64,000 nucleotides of DNA. It comes from Arenicola marina. Its lineage: Eukaryota > Annelida > Polychaeta > Arenicolidae. Below, in pieces: positions 13,101 to 23,419 of this stretch. Position numbers and translations under genes: made by a program. How positions within the stretch are numbered: the stretch's first letter is position 1; each line of letters opens with the position of its first letter. The stretch spans positions 16,393,088-16,457,087 of the forward strand of contig OZ025249.1 of the NCBI GenBank assembly GCA_964019135.1. Direction: 5' to 3'. The notes under the pieces were generated by a model. That model was given only the letters and a program-made list of their open reading frames with translations, searched no databases and was not told the origin of the DNA.

Positions 13101-16100
13101 AGTTACCAGTCCTCTACACGTCATGGAGTGGCATTCGCCATTATAACTCTCAGTGACCAGTCCTCTACACGTCAAGGAGTGGCATTCACCATTATAACCC
13201 TCAGTTACCAGTCCTCTACACGTCATGGAGTGGCATTCGCCGTTATAACTCAGTTACTAGTCCTCCATACGTCATGGAGTGGCATTCGCCATTATAACTC
13301 TCAGTTACCAGTCCTCTACACGTCAAGGAGTGGCATTCACCATTATAACCCTCAGTTACCAGTCCTCTACACGTCATGGAGTGGCATTCGCCATTATAAC
13401 TCTCAGTTACCAGTCCTCTACACGTCATAGAGTGGCATTCGCCATTATAACCCTCAGTTACCAGTCCTCTACACGTCAAGGAGTGGCATTCGCCATTATA
13501 ACCCTCAGTTACCAGTCCTCTACACGTCATGGAGTGGCATTCGCCATTATAACCCTCAGTTACCAGTCCTCTACACGTCATGGAGTGGCATTCGCCATTA
13601 TAACCCTCAGTCACCAGTCCTCTACACGTCATGGAGTGGCATTCGCCATTATAACTCTCAGTTACCAGTCCTCCACACGTCATGGAGTGGCATTCGCCAT
13701 TATAACCCTCAGTTACCAGTCCTCTACACGTCATGGGAGTGGCATTCGCCATTATACCCTCAGTTACCAGTCCTCTACACGTCATGGAGTGGCATTCGCC
13801 ATTATACTCTCAGTTACCAGTCCTCTACACGTCATGGAGTGGCATTCGCCATTATAACCCTCAGTTACCAGTCCTCTACACGTCATGGAGTGGCATTCGC
13901 CATTATACCCTCAGTTACCAGTCCTCCACACGTCACGGAGTGGCATTCGCCATTATAACCCTCAGTTACCAGTCCTCTACACGTCATAGAGTGGCATTCG
14001 CCATTATAACTCTCAGTTACCAGTCCTCTACACGTCATGGAGTGGCATTCGCCATTATAACTCTCAGTTACCAGTCCTCCACACGTCATGGAGTGGCATT
14101 CGCCATTATAACCCTCAGTTACCAGTCCTCTACACGTCAAGGAGTGGCATTCGCCATTATACTCTAAGTTACCAGTCCTCTACACGTCATGGAGTGTCAT
14201 TCGCCATTATAACCCTCAGTTACCAGTCCTCTACACGTCATGGAGTGGCATTCGCCATTATAACCCTCAGTTACCAGTCCTCTACACGTCATGGAGTGGC
14301 ATTCGCCATTATAACCCTCAGTTACCAGTCCTCTACACGTCATGGAGTGGCATTCGCCATTATAACTCTCAGTTACCAGTCCTCCACACGTCATGGAGTG
14401 GCATTCGCCATTATAACCCTCAGTTACCAGTCCTCTACACGTCATGGGAGTGGCATTCGCCATTAAACCCTCAGTTACCAGTCCTCTACACGTCATGGAG
14501 TGGCATTCGCCATTATACTCTCAGTTACCAGTCCTCTACACGTCATGGAGTGGCATTCGCCATTATAACCCTCAGTTACCAGTCCTCTACACGTCATGGA
14601 GTGGCATTCGCCATTATACCCTCAGTTACCAGTCCTCCACACGTCATGGAGTGGCATTCGCCATTATAACCCTCAGTTACCAGTCCTCTACACGTCATGG
14701 GAGTGGCATTCGCCATTATACCCTCAGTTACCAGTCCTCTACACGTCATGGAGTGGCATTCGCCATTATACTCTCAGTTACCAGTCCTCTACACGTCATG
14801 GAGTGGCATTCGCCATTATAACCCTCAGTTACCAGTCCTCTACACGTCATGGAGTGGCATTCGCCATTATACCCTCAGTTACCAGTCCTCCACACGTCAC
14901 GGAGTGGCATTCGCCATTATAACCCTCAGTTACCAGTCCTCTACACGTCATAGAGTGGCATTTGCCATTATAACTCTCAGTTACCAGTCCTCTACACGTC
15001 ATGGAGTGGCATTCGCCATTATAACTCTCAGTTACCAGTCCTCCACACGTCATGGAGTGGCATTCGCCATTATAACCCTCAGTTACCAGTCCTCTACACG
15101 TCAAGGAGTGGCATTCGCCATTATACTCTAAGTTACCAGTCCTCTACACGTCATGGAGTGTCATTCGCCATTATAACCCTCAGTTACCAGTCCTCTACAC
15201 GTCATGGAGTGGCATTCGCCATTATAACCCTCAGTTACCAGTCCTCTACACGTCATGGAGTGGCATTCGCCATTATAACCCTCAGTTACCAGTCCTCTAC
15301 ACGTCATGGAGTGGCATTCGCCATTATAACCCTCAGTTACCAGTCCTCTACACGTCATGGAGTGGCATTCGCCATTATAACTCTCAGTTACCAGTCCTAC
15401 ACACGTCATGGAGTGGCATTCGCCATTATAACCCTCAGTTACCAGTCCTCTACACATCATGGGAGTGGCATTCGCCATTATACCCTCAGTTACCAGTCCT
15501 CTACACGTCATGGAGTGGCATTCGCCATTATACTCTCAGTTACCAGTCCTCTACACGTCATGGAGTGGAATTCGCCATTATAACCCTCAGTTACCAGTCC
15601 TCTACACGTCATGGAGTGGCATTCGCCATTATACCCTCAGTTACCAGTCCTCCACACGTCACGGAGTGGCATTCGCCATTATAACCCTCAGTTACCAGTC
15701 CTCTACACGTCATGGAGTGGCATTCGCCATTATAACCCTCAGTTACCAGTCCTCTACACGTCATGGAGTGGCATTTGCCATTATGACCCTCAGTTACCAG
15801 TCCTCTACACGTCATGGAGTGGCATTCGCCATTATAACTCTCAGTTACCAGTCCTCTACACGTCATGGAGTGGCATTCGCCATTATAACTCTCAGTTACC
15901 AGTCCTCCACACGTCATGGAGTGGCATTCGCCATTATAACCCTCAGTTACCAGACCTCTACACGTCAAGGAGTGGCATTCGCCATTATACTCTAAGTTAC
16001 CAGTCCTCTACACGTCATGGAGTGGCATTCGCCATTATAACCCTCAGTTACCAGTCCTCTACACGTCATGGAGTGGCATTCGCCATTATAACTCTCAGTT

Positions 16101-19100
16101 ACCAGTCCTCTACACGTCATGGAGTGGCATTCGCCATTATAACTCTCAGTTACCAGTCCTCCACACGTCATGGAGTGGCATTCGCCATTATAACCCTCAG
16201 TTACCAGTCCTCTACACGTCAAGGAGTGGCATTCGGTATTATACTCTCAGTTACCAGTCCTCTACACGTCATGGAGTGGCATTCGCCATTATAACCCTCA
16301 GTTACCAGTCCTCTACACGTCATGGAGTGGCATTCGCCATTATAACCCTCAGTTACCAGTCCTCTACACGTCATGGAGTGGCATTCGCCATTATAACTCG
16401 CAGTTACCAGTCCTCTACACGTCATGGAGTGGCATTCGCCATTATAACTCTCAGTTACCAGTCCTCCACACGTCATGGAGTGGCATTCGCCATTATAACC
16501 CTCAGTTACCAGCCCTCTACACGTCAAGGAGTGGCATTCGCCATTATACTCTCAGTTACAAGTCTTCTACACGTCATGGAGTGGCATTCGCCATTATAAC
16601 CCTCAGTTACCAGTCCTCTACACGTCATGGAGTGGCATTCGCCATTATAACCCTCAGTTACCAGTCCTCTACACGTCATGGAGTGGCATTCGCCATTATA
16701 ACCCTCAGTTACCAGTCCTCCACACTTCATGGAGTGGCATTCGCCATTATAACCCTCAGTTACCAGTCCTCTACACGTCAAGGAGTGGCATTCGCCATTA
16801 TAACCCTCAGTTACCAGTCCTCTACACGTCATGGAGTGGCATTCGCCATTATAACCCTCAGTTACCAGTCCTCTACACGTCATGCAGTGGCATTCGCCAT
16901 TATAACCCTCAGTTACCAGTCCTCTACACGTCATGGAGTGGCATTCGCCATTATAACCCTCAGTTACCAGTCCTCTACACGTCATGGAGTGGCATTCGCC
17001 ATTATAACCCTCAGTTACCAGTCCTCTACACGTCATGGAGTGGCATTCGCCATTATAACCCTCAGTTACCAGTCCTCTACACGTCATGGAGTGGCATTCG
17101 CCGTTATAACTCTCAGTTACCAGTCCTCTACACGTCATGGAGTGGCATTCGCCATTATAACCCTCAGTTACCAGTCCTCTACACGTCATGGAGTGGCATT
17201 CGCCATTATAACCCTCAGTTACCAGTCCTCTACACGTCATGGAGTGGCATTCGCCATTATACTCTCAGTTACCAGTCCTCCACACGTCGCGCTGAGAAGA
17301 TTGCCAGTCCGGATGCAGGGGCGGATCCAGCAGGCAGTCATGCGAGGGTCACAAGCGGGCGCAGATCCAGTAACTTGAAAGGGGGGAGGCACTTGAGTAT
17401 CGAAATTCTTACGATCGGGTGGGGGGTCCACGGAACCAAAATAAGGGCTGCCCTTGCAAAAGGTAATCCACGCTCCAAAACTTAAAAGGAGGGGAGTACT
17501 CAGACCCCCCAATACTACCGCTCAGATATTTTTATAATGCATTTGCCGGAACCAGCAGCAATAACCTGTGACCCTTAACTACCTACCAAGCAGGGGTCCC
17601 AGGATCCCAGTGACCCCTCCTTGGATCCTCGCCTGGGATGTACAAGATATGCCCGGAGGGTGGCGGCCCTTGTGATGAGATGCCAGAAACCATTACATGA
17701 CAAAATGGGGATCTTGCGTGGAGAATATCAAAAGTATATTATCTATAAAGCACCCTAAAGAGACCAGGCATACTTAATTTGGGTCACTTACTTGAAGTAT
17801 GCAGATCCTCGGTCCGTGCGAGGCACATCCTTGTCGATAACTTTCAATGAAGAAACAAAAGATTCCCTGTTCATGTTTTGTCGACCAGCATATACCTACA
17901 TGTAAAAACAATATGTTTACCGCATTATAATACAGGTAATATATTGCTGGTATAAATACTGCTACAAATACCCTGTTACACCCCGATACACTGCAGTGGC
18001 GGTGATATGTTCTTCAAGGTCAAATATTAATATGATCACACAGAATTTTGAGTAATTTGTTCTAAAATTTACATTGCAATCATCATATGAGTTATCCCAT
18101 GTCGTTTATGTAGATTTAGTCGTCCATGCCGGATTACAATAGCAAAGGGTATCATCAATGAAAAAACCTGTCATTCCCCTGACCCCAACTAAGTAAAGGG
18201 TAATCTCATTGGCGAAGCAATGTCATGAACATTGTCGCAGAGGGAAATATAATGAGAAACACACAGCGTAACACACATGTAACAAATTGACAAGGACAAA
18301 CTATATACGATTATGATAATAAGCCTTATGAAGAACATTTCTGAGGTTGAATTGTAACCGCATTAACAAGGTAAAGCAGACCTCGAATTTACTCTGTAAT
18401 CTGAAGTTAATAGACCTGGGTGCTGGACAACTAATTAACACAAACCTGGGTGCTGGACAACTAATTAACACAAACCTGTGCTTGGAATGTCAGAAAGGTC
18501 TCTTGCTGACTGCGATCTGCGGCTCCCTCTGCACCCTCACCACTGGAAGATGATAAGTGAATTTCTGGACTTTCAGCTTCAGGAATTTCTTTCAAGTAAT
18601 TTGGATGGAGCAGCTTATCGCCATCGCGATCAACTTCTGAAATAGAAACAGACTATTTGTTACAATTATTCCAAGAAATATTGATTTGTATGCATCATGC
18701 ATATTCAACATAAAGAAGTAAACTATTCTTTAGTACCTATTGATGCAAACTACATGTTGAACATTTAAATATATGACAATATGAAAATAAGAAAAACGGA
18801 AATAACTACGATACTCCCACTAAAGTGAAGTTTTAGTTGTAATCAATCAGGGTTTTCTCGTGATAAATCACCCAATAATATCTGTAAAATAAAAAATATG
18901 AAACGTTATCAAAGATATCACAGGAGAGATGCTCGCTACAATGCTACCAAAATATTTCTAAACTGGTTGCAATATCAGCAGGGTTTACACTCACCACGGC
19001 TAAGTATGAGTTTCCACCGATGCTTTAGGGCTTTATACTTGGCTGAGTAATCACCCATTAACACATCCCGCTCTCTGCATCATAAAGATAAAGACAACAA

Positions 19101-20940
19101 ATTAACCTATTATCTAGATGTGTTAAAGTTTTAAAGTTTGATGTGCATTTGAACTTGAATGAAATCAAATACCTTATGGTCTGCAAGATTTATCAGCCGA
19201 ATCGTTAGTTTATAATCTAATTTAAAAGAAAATACAGGGGGGCTGCAATGTGATATAAAAATTAAACTCTGTTGGTATAAAATCTATTTGCCGTTAATCG
19301 TTCTGTTTAAAAATAAAGCATTATCGAGAAAATCTCACATCAACAGTATAAAATACATCAAGCGGGTGTCGACATATTTTCAACACGTGACAAGAGTTAG
19401 CCAATCACACGCAAGGCGTTGACGTCACTGGCGACTACCTTCCGCTGAACCAACACTTTGTTTACATGCGAGCAGTGCGTCTTTGGAACAAGCTGTCAGC
19501 CTAACACCTCTCATGAATAGTGACAAGCGAATTTGATTCATAAACTTGAAACATCGATGCATTTAGAACAAAATGGTGTACTATTCAGCTCTTGAATGTT
19601 ACAATTCAAGTGCAAAAAAGGACAGCAGAAACAGGATATCTTTCTACCGCTGGCCACTAGGCGACCCGCAGCTTTTGCGGCGATGGCTACGCAAGATTGC
19701 TCGTGTGAGTTTTAAAACCACTAAACATTCAAGAGTGTGTTCCGACCACTATGAAAACAATTGCTTTGAGTTGACCCGGCTGTTAGCTTCACGCACCACT
19801 CCTCCCTCCACCCCTCCCCACCACGCCACCCAAACCCATACGGCCGTTCTGTAGTACGGCAGTCCTCTCCATACACTCTTCTGTGACAGTGAGTTTCTAA
19901 GACAGCAGCTGTATCAAGTTACACACTGCCACTCCCGGGGGGGGGGGGGGGGGGGAGGGGGCACTACATATAGTTAGGTATATACATATGTGCCGCCCAA
20001 ATGACCCCTTTTTTCTCTCAATCCCCGAAGCAGAAATCTGCAATTTCTCTCGCTATTCTCTCGACCGATGGTAGTAGTCGTCTAAACCTACTGGTCGCTT
20101 CATCGCCGGTGACGTCATCATCAGTGCACTGAGGCGGGTGCCCATGGCAAGTTGGGTGGTCGTGCAAAAGTGCTTAAAACTTCATTAATGTATGATTAAA
20201 AAAATATATATTCTGTGTAATGTTTAGTTAATTCCCTGTAGTTTAACTGTAAATGTAAATGATAATTGATAATATAATTGAGAAAAACTTTACTTGACTA
20301 AACTGGAGGCTCAAAATATTTCAGCAAAAGTCAAAACGTCATAGGCAATACATGCTTAAAACCATCTTCGACTATACTGAAATTGAACTACATCTTTCTT
20401 ACCTATATGTGGAATTCATAGGGTAGAGCTTGAAAAGAAATTTCCAGACATCTTTTCTGATATCAGGATCCACTCCACCTGGGAATAAAATGTGAAAAGT
20501 TTCTGTTGCTCATTGATGATGAATGTTATGATAGTACAAATATCTAACTACCGGGAAAATGTATTTATGTTTACAAAAAGCCTCACTATACCCAGGTACC
20601 AAACAAATCTGTTACCTGTGATTGACTTACATTACATAGCGATATTTTATTTCAAAGACATGTCCTTCTATCCATGTAAGGTGTTAAACTACCAAAGATA
20701 TGAAGTTACAACCATGGAGAATCCTACTCAGGACACATACAAACCTTGGAAAACAGCTTTTCTGAGTCTGTGTTCATCAACAAGTCTACCATCCACATCA
20801 AGATAACTTTTGAAGGCCTCTGGTGTGAGGGGAGGAGAGGGTCGACTGCTGAGGCTTGTAATGTCATTTGTTAAGCTCAGTGTAGTTGCTGCACGTGGCG
20901 GATATTCCACTTCCTCAAAGTGATCCCATGCAGTTTCCAT
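7014..20940 (-). CDS. TBC-domain Rab GTPase-activating protein, 11 exons
   Basis: The protein should stimulate GTP hydrolysis by a Rab GTPase on endomembranes. Exons in order: 20940-20745, 20478-20403, 19074-18995, 18636-18476, 17895-17792, 12181-12049, 11787-11700, 10586-10496, 9895-9747, 8210-8069, 7161-7014. They total 1368 bp (455 residues plus TGA), with matching phases at all ten GT-AG introns. The TBC domain runs from GVDPDIRKDVW (about residue 67) to near the C-terminus. Finger A is VIDKDVPRTDR (Asp194, Arg197); finger B is GYAQGMND (Tyr232, Gln234); later comes FCHRWLLLSFKREF. All the residues expected of an active dual-finger GAP are present. The ATG at 20940 has G at -3 and +4 and an in-frame TAA two codons upstream; further upstream non-coding exons are possible. 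Overall shape recalls TBC1D25/TBC1D15-type proteins, but I do not assign an orthologue. Five introns carry tandem arrays close to splice sites. Confidence 0.95.
7333..7893. mobile_element. MITE with about 150-bp terminal inverted repeats in TBC intron 10
   Basis: The left arm (7333-7483) and the right arm (7742-7893) are near-perfect reverse complements. The outer ends are GTCAAAGTCATAAATGCCGT and its complement. About 258 bp separate the arms. There is no transposase frame, so it is a non-autonomous foldback-type element. No clear target-site duplication was recognised. Confidence 0.9.
8069..8210 (-). CDS. TBC gene exon 10
   Basis: Probable acceptor TGTACCAG (phase fits), donor TGCAG|GTTAGC. 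It encodes a polar loop GGKNKVEEAPGN and then FDVFLCVTILLQHRSLIF, the C-terminal TBC helix. Another AG 65 bp further in also fits the phase but has a poor tract, so the 5' boundary is less sure than the rest. Confidence 0.85.
8870..9707. repeat. 21-bp minisatellite in TBC intron 9 (about 40 units)
   Basis: The unit on the plus strand is CACCAGCACCGTCTCAACTG plus T. An irregular block with CTGATACCAGCAGTCACCAG recurs at about 9056 and 9424, showing a segmental duplication of about 368 bp inside the array. In gene orientation the array starts about 40 bp after the exon 9 donor. Open frames of ETVLVTV repeats are by-products of a stop-free 21-bp unit. Confidence 0.96.
9747..9895 (-). CDS. TBC gene exon 9
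   Basis: Acceptor GCGTTTCCAG, donor ACAG|GTGTGG. It encodes WLLLSFKREFTLPDSF and CFEILRSQHLEV, the classic late TBC block. It ends in phase 1. A 21-bp minisatellite begins about 40 bp downstream. Confidence 0.95.
10022..10540 (-). repeat. 69-bp array copying TBC exon 8's 3' end and 5' splice site
   Basis: Units of 69 bp repeat the splice junction at 10496, 10427, 10358, 10289, 10220, 10151 and 10082. A partial eighth, more divergent exon-like piece lies at 10022-10060. In gene orientation each unit reads GTAAGCATATAATC through to GATCTTACGTTTTG and ends ATAG, followed by the next GTAAGC. The exon reads GATCTAACGTTTTGTCATAG at the same place. Some copies carry GTGATAG instead of GTCATAG. The most distant copy keeps an exon-like stretch (ATGATGCAGGTAAG against the exon's ATGCTGCAGGTAG), which supports the exon as the source. 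Confidence 0.95.
10496..10586 (-). CDS. TBC gene exon 8
   Basis: Acceptor TTTCTGTTTAG, donor TCATAG|GTAAGC. It encodes CHLLEELDPDLLIYLQ and GDLTFCHR. The last part of the exon and its donor are tandemly copied downstream (69-bp units). The copy at 10496 is the one that reads intact and joins exon 9. Confidence 0.94.
10587..11133. other. TBC intron 7, non-array part
   Basis: Intronic sequence between exon 8 and the SINE-derived array. It includes the remaining SINE body (about 11041-11133), with the B box near 11118. No coding sequence is supported; short minus-strand frames at 10808-11100 show no domain. Confidence 0.6.
11041..11185 (-). mobile_element. tRNA-derived SINE head (tRNA-Cys-like)
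   Basis: On the minus strand the sequence has an A box TAGTGGTTAGCGC, an anticodon-loop-like CCGCAGA (GCA, as in tRNA-Cys), then GGTCCTGGGTTCGAATC containing the B box. A non-tRNA tail follows toward 11041. It lacks a proper acceptor stem, so it is a SINE, not a functional tRNA gene. Confidence 0.75.
11134..11675 (-). repeat. 54-55-bp array built from a SINE A-box half (about 10 units)
   Basis: Each unit repeats the 5' half of the adjacent tRNA-derived SINE: TAGTGGTTAGCGCACTAGAC, then CGCAGATCAATAGG, then a spacer ending in CCTCCCTGC or CCTCTCCGC. The B box is not included, so only the A-box half has been amplified. The array begins about 25 bp after the TBC exon 7 donor. Confidence 0.92.
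11700..11787 (-). CDS. TBC gene exon 7
   Basis: Acceptor TATTTTCAG, donor CTAA|GTGAGAG. It encodes VETYWCFEHYMN and a Glu-rich helix ending GMLRKL. It enters in phase 0 and leaves in phase 1. A SINE-derived tandem array starts about 25 bp into the following intron. Confidence 0.95.
12049..12181 (-). CDS. TBC gene exon 6 (glutamine finger)
   Basis: Acceptor GTTTCCCCAG, donor GAG|GTAATT. It encodes NPHLRTLRDVLVTYAVF and then GYAQGMNDI, the YxQ finger (Gln234). A 5-kb 51-bp array ends only 25 bp upstream of this exon's acceptor. Confidence 0.96.
12207..17288. repeat. 51-bp array in TBC intron 5 (about 100 units)
   Basis: The plus-strand unit contains CATGGAGTGGCATTCGCC, ATTATAACCCTCAG and TTACCAGTCCTCTACACGT. 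Variants are 50 bp (one A lost in ATTATAACCC) and 52 bp (GGGAGTGG). Higher-order duplication is clear: 12365-13226 recurs 914 bp later at 13279-14140, and 13733-14466 recurs 964 bp later. Every unit can be read on both strands without stops, which gives long false frames. The array ends 25 bp before the exon 6 acceptor. Confidence 0.97.
17289..17791. other. TBC intron 5, proximal unique part with possible hAT end
   Basis: Between the exon 5 donor and the 51-bp array. CAGGGGCGGATCCAG at 17316-17330 resembles the terminal sequence common in hAT-type elements. A matching opposite end was not found nearby, so this is a weak call. No coding sequence is supported. Confidence 0.4.
17792..17895 (-). 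CDS. TBC gene exon 5 (arginine finger)
   Basis: Acceptor CATGTAG, donor TTCAA|GTAAGTG. It encodes VYAGRQNMNRESF, then VIDKDVPRTDR with catalytic Arg197 in the IxxDxxR motif. It ends in phase 2; joining to exon 6 gives FKGDGNPHL. Confidence 0.95.
17896..18413. other. TBC intron 4, unique part
   Basis: AT-rich intron sequence between exon 5 and the 30-bp repeats. I see no other feature in it. Confidence 0.6.
18414..18476 (-). repeat. 30-bp duplication copying the TBC exon 4 donor
   Basis: Directly after the exon 4 donor, two 30-bp units each read GTTTGTGTTAATTAG and then TTGTCCAGCACCCAG. A third AG|GT follows at 18416/18415. The unit end CAGCACCCAG resembles the exon end CAAGCACAG. The AG|GT junction is therefore present three times in 63 bp. 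Confidence 0.9.
18476..18636 (-). CDS. TBC gene exon 4
   Basis: Acceptor CTATTTCAG, donor GCACAG|GTTTGTG. It encodes an acidic, Ser-rich insert in the TBC domain (about residues 118-171). The donor is followed by two 30-bp copies that end in the same CAG|GT junction, so the exon end is inferred from phase and from homology of the flanking exons. Confidence 0.87.
18995..19074 (-). CDS. TBC gene exon 3
   Basis: Acceptor GATGCAG, donor CGTG|GTGAG. It encodes ERDVLMGDYSAKYKALKHRW, the helical segment after the first TBC helix. It enters in phase 2 and leaves in phase 1. Confidence 0.93.
19210..19262 (-). mobile_element. LINE 3'-end remnant, copy 2
   Basis: It shares GGCTGCAATGTGATATAAAA and flanking bases with the 3' end of the LINE fragment at 27011-27045. 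It is too short to classify alone. Confidence 0.6.
19573..19854 (+). pseudogene. degenerate THAP zinc-finger domain, antisense in TBC intron 2
   Basis: The 93-residue frame starts MVYYSALEC and continues NRISFYRWPLGDP, LLRRWLRKIAR, FKTTKHSRVCSDHYENNCF. This is the THAP (C2CH) pattern: Cys9, Trp after LLRR, then C-x2-H (CSDH). The first zinc-ligand Cys, normally at position 5, is absent, and the C-terminal AVPTIF-type box is missing; after NCFEL the frame runs into a Pro/Thr/His-rich tail. THAP domains are found in DNA-binding regulators and in P-element-like transposases. This may be a decayed copy or a divergent first exon; no further exon was found. Confidence 0.65.
19937..20051. repeat. 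G-run followed by dispersed repeat, copy 2
   Basis: A G-run of about 20 bases (from 19937) is followed by the same repeat seen at 4957-5048 (CATATAGTTAGG, then GTGCCGCCCAAATGACCC). Homopolymer length is unreliable in assemblies. Confidence 0.75.
20403..20478 (-). CDS. TBC gene exon 2
   Basis: Acceptor TTCCCAG, donor ATAG|GTAAG. It encodes the start of the TBC domain, GVDPDIRKDVWKFLF, with the family R-x-x-x-W pattern, then a loop ending NSTYR. It ends in phase 2. Confidence 0.95.
20745..20940 (-). CDS. TBC gene exon 1
   Basis: Residues 1-65 and the first base of codon 66. It starts METAWDHFEE, then a Ser/Pro/Thr-rich linker, then DVDGRLVDEHRLRKAVFQG leading into the TBC domain. The donor is CCAAG|GTTTGT, phase 1. 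Confidence 0.88.
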
Positions 20941-23419
20941 AACTTAATTAAGTGGGCAATATTCTGAAAATATGTTACACAGTTTAAATGACAAGCGAAC
21001 AGACAGGTAGGGGTAATAGAATATATTTTTTCTTGCTATGTAAGTTTAAAACAATTTACTTTAATGTTTTGCATAATCATCATTATAACATAATAATAAT
21101 TTCAAAGTACCCCTTTACGTACTGCAATCAGACTGGACTTCCATTAAAAGTTTAAATACTTAGATTTACATTAATCTAGTCTCTCAATCCTTATGTTAAC
21201 CCACCGCTGTAATGGCTCCTAATATTGGATACTGTCTTCTGGCCCCTAACGCTGCATTAAAACAGTGACATGCCATACAAAAACCTATATGGCACCCTGG
21301 CACAACAGCAAGTTCTAATTATACAGTCATATATTCCAAGTTCTGATGGAGATACGCTAATTTATTTTATGTATGTACTGATGGCAGCAGTGGTGAACAG
21401 TCTTCCCCTTGGGCAGGTGGATATCCATCTCAGGCACCTTAAAGCTATACCTGGAATAGCCTCATGTGACATTTTTGGTTTCAAAACTGTCTCATATGGG
21501 ACTACATCATAGCTTCTAGGTTACAGAGATAGAACTATACTCCTTGGCAAGTACCAATATTACTGGGCACTTGTTCAATAAAAGTTGTCCATTGTAATCA
21601 TGCTGTTCTTAATTCTGAGATTAATCAGAATATTAGTTCAGATAGCTCTATGTTTTCTGTAGGATTGTATACAGCCCAAAAGACTACAGTATGAGAAAAT
21701 TATTTCAAGGCTGCATGCCCATAAAGCATTTTTTCACCTATGGCTATGTCATAATTGTTAAAATAGCTTACAAAAACGGTTCTAGACACATTATCTCTCT
21801 AAATGTTAACTTGATAAAAAAGGTTAAAAGGTAAACAAAAATGCTGGAATTTTGATGATATAGAGTTTAATACATAAGGAAATGACACTTTACCACTGTA
21901 TGCCTGAAAACACAAAGTTACTGGGCCTATCGTAAGACAGTTGGCAATGGGATATTATTTCGTCTTGGCGAGCTTTCTCAGTTTCTGTCATAAGACAGAA
22001 AGCTCGCCAAGACGAAATAGTGAAGTTGGAAAGACATAAGCTTCTGATGTACAAATGTATATAGGAAGTTTGACCAGACTGTTTAATTCGGTCAGATAAT
22101 TCTTATATTACTGTTAAGACTTTAACTTTAGTGCGAGTTATTGTACCAATCTTGAAAAAATAGCGCACCATCACCAGATCACCTGATCACAACATTGCAC
22201 ATACACTCGGACCAAACACCGAAAAAAATGATAGCGCCCCAAATGGTCAATTTCCATGATGCAAATTCCCAATTTTCTACAAAATTGTATAATTTTGAAT
22301 ACTTATACTTATCTCCCATCAACGTATTGTATGACAGATTCTATAATATGGTAACCATTTGATTTTTTAATAGATCCTATAATATGTTGTAGGTAAAACC
22401 TAGAAGGCGAGCGTAGACTTTGACTTTGTTGTGAAGCAATTTTTTGGACCCCCACTGATGATAACTGGGCTAAACTGTTTCTCATAACCTTAGTTATGAC
22501 TTGTTCTTTTTAAAGGTGAAGTTTTACATAATATGCTATTTTGTATATTTAATATCAAAGTTTTGGTACTGAAAAAGTAAATCTAGTAGTCTAGTAGTAC
22601 ATTTGATTTGTAGTCAAGTGACCTGCCCCTGACCGAATCTGTCATGATTTAGGTTTCTATTACCCTAGGTTGCTTTATTTGTGATCTGTAAAGTTTTGTT
22701 CGAGAGAAATTGCCATCTAAAAATAGGCTAAGGCAATGAAATCAATTTCCATCCCCTGGTACATTGACTGACCGAAAATGTTTGTTCTCAAAGTTTAAAA
22801 GTGCCGTGTTTTATGGGGGGGGGATCATTGCATGGTGTAGGTGGAGTGCCATGGTCAGATAGATGTGGCCGGCAATAGTTATGTTCCTGCCTTCCTGCTC
22901 CCCGATTTGGATTTGTAACTTCACGACTCAGCTCATGTAATGAGCGTGAGTAATTATGCTCAAGATCTCTAGAATTTGAAACTGGACGACTGGACGACTG
23001 GTTGACTGGGTTGTGTTACGGTTACCCAGTGTGAAGCAAAGTACTGTGAATATTTTTTTAAGTAAGGGTGGTCCGCCCTCATTCAACGCAGCAAAACCAG
23101 CAAGAAGTAGTCTACGATAGACAGAGATCCCAAATGACAAGCAGCTGTGATAGAAGCTTTTATTTTTTAAGTAGATGTGCTAAGGAAGGGGAGCACAACT
23201 TGTTTTGATTTGATAATTGGACTACTGTAAGAACTTACTACTTTTTAAATATAATGAAGAATGCTAATGGATAGATGTTCGAAGATCTTGATAACTTATC
23301 TCTAGATGTAGGCTAATCTTAACTGAAGGGTTTGTTATAAACCAAAAAAAGGCAATTTTTGCGCCAAATTGTTTAAAGCTTGGATCCAGCTTTATATATT
23401 ACCTTCTAGCTAATCTATA
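20941..23419. other. intergenic, upstream of the TBC gene
   Basis: AT-rich sequence between the two head-to-head genes. It should contain the TBC promoter, but no core element was convincing. A strong 23-bp hairpin lies at 21956-22019. Short frames (21270-21512, 22928-23140) show no domain. Confidence 0.6.
21956..22019. repeat. perfect 23-bp inverted repeat with 18-nt loop
   Basis: The left arm 21956-21978 (TATTTCGTCTTGGCGAGC plus TTTCT) is the exact reverse complement of 21997-22019. An inner alternative stem TTTCTGTC/GACAGAAA with an ATAA loop overlaps it. It could be a foldback element core or a transcribed hairpin. Confidence 0.92.

Larger units (their letters stand above)
19075..20402. 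other. TBC intron 2
   Basis: A 1.3-kb intron between exons 3 and 2. It holds a LINE 3'-end remnant near 19210-19262, a CRE-like TGACGTCA at about 19420, the antisense THAP-like frame, and a dispersed repeat next to a long G-run. A second CRE-like TGACGTCA lies near 20110. Confidence 0.7.

Noticed and set aside
12170..17378. Many frames of 85-265 codons on both strands
   Set aside because: Translations of the 51-bp unit on both strands; they end at unit-length variants, not at gene-like boundaries.
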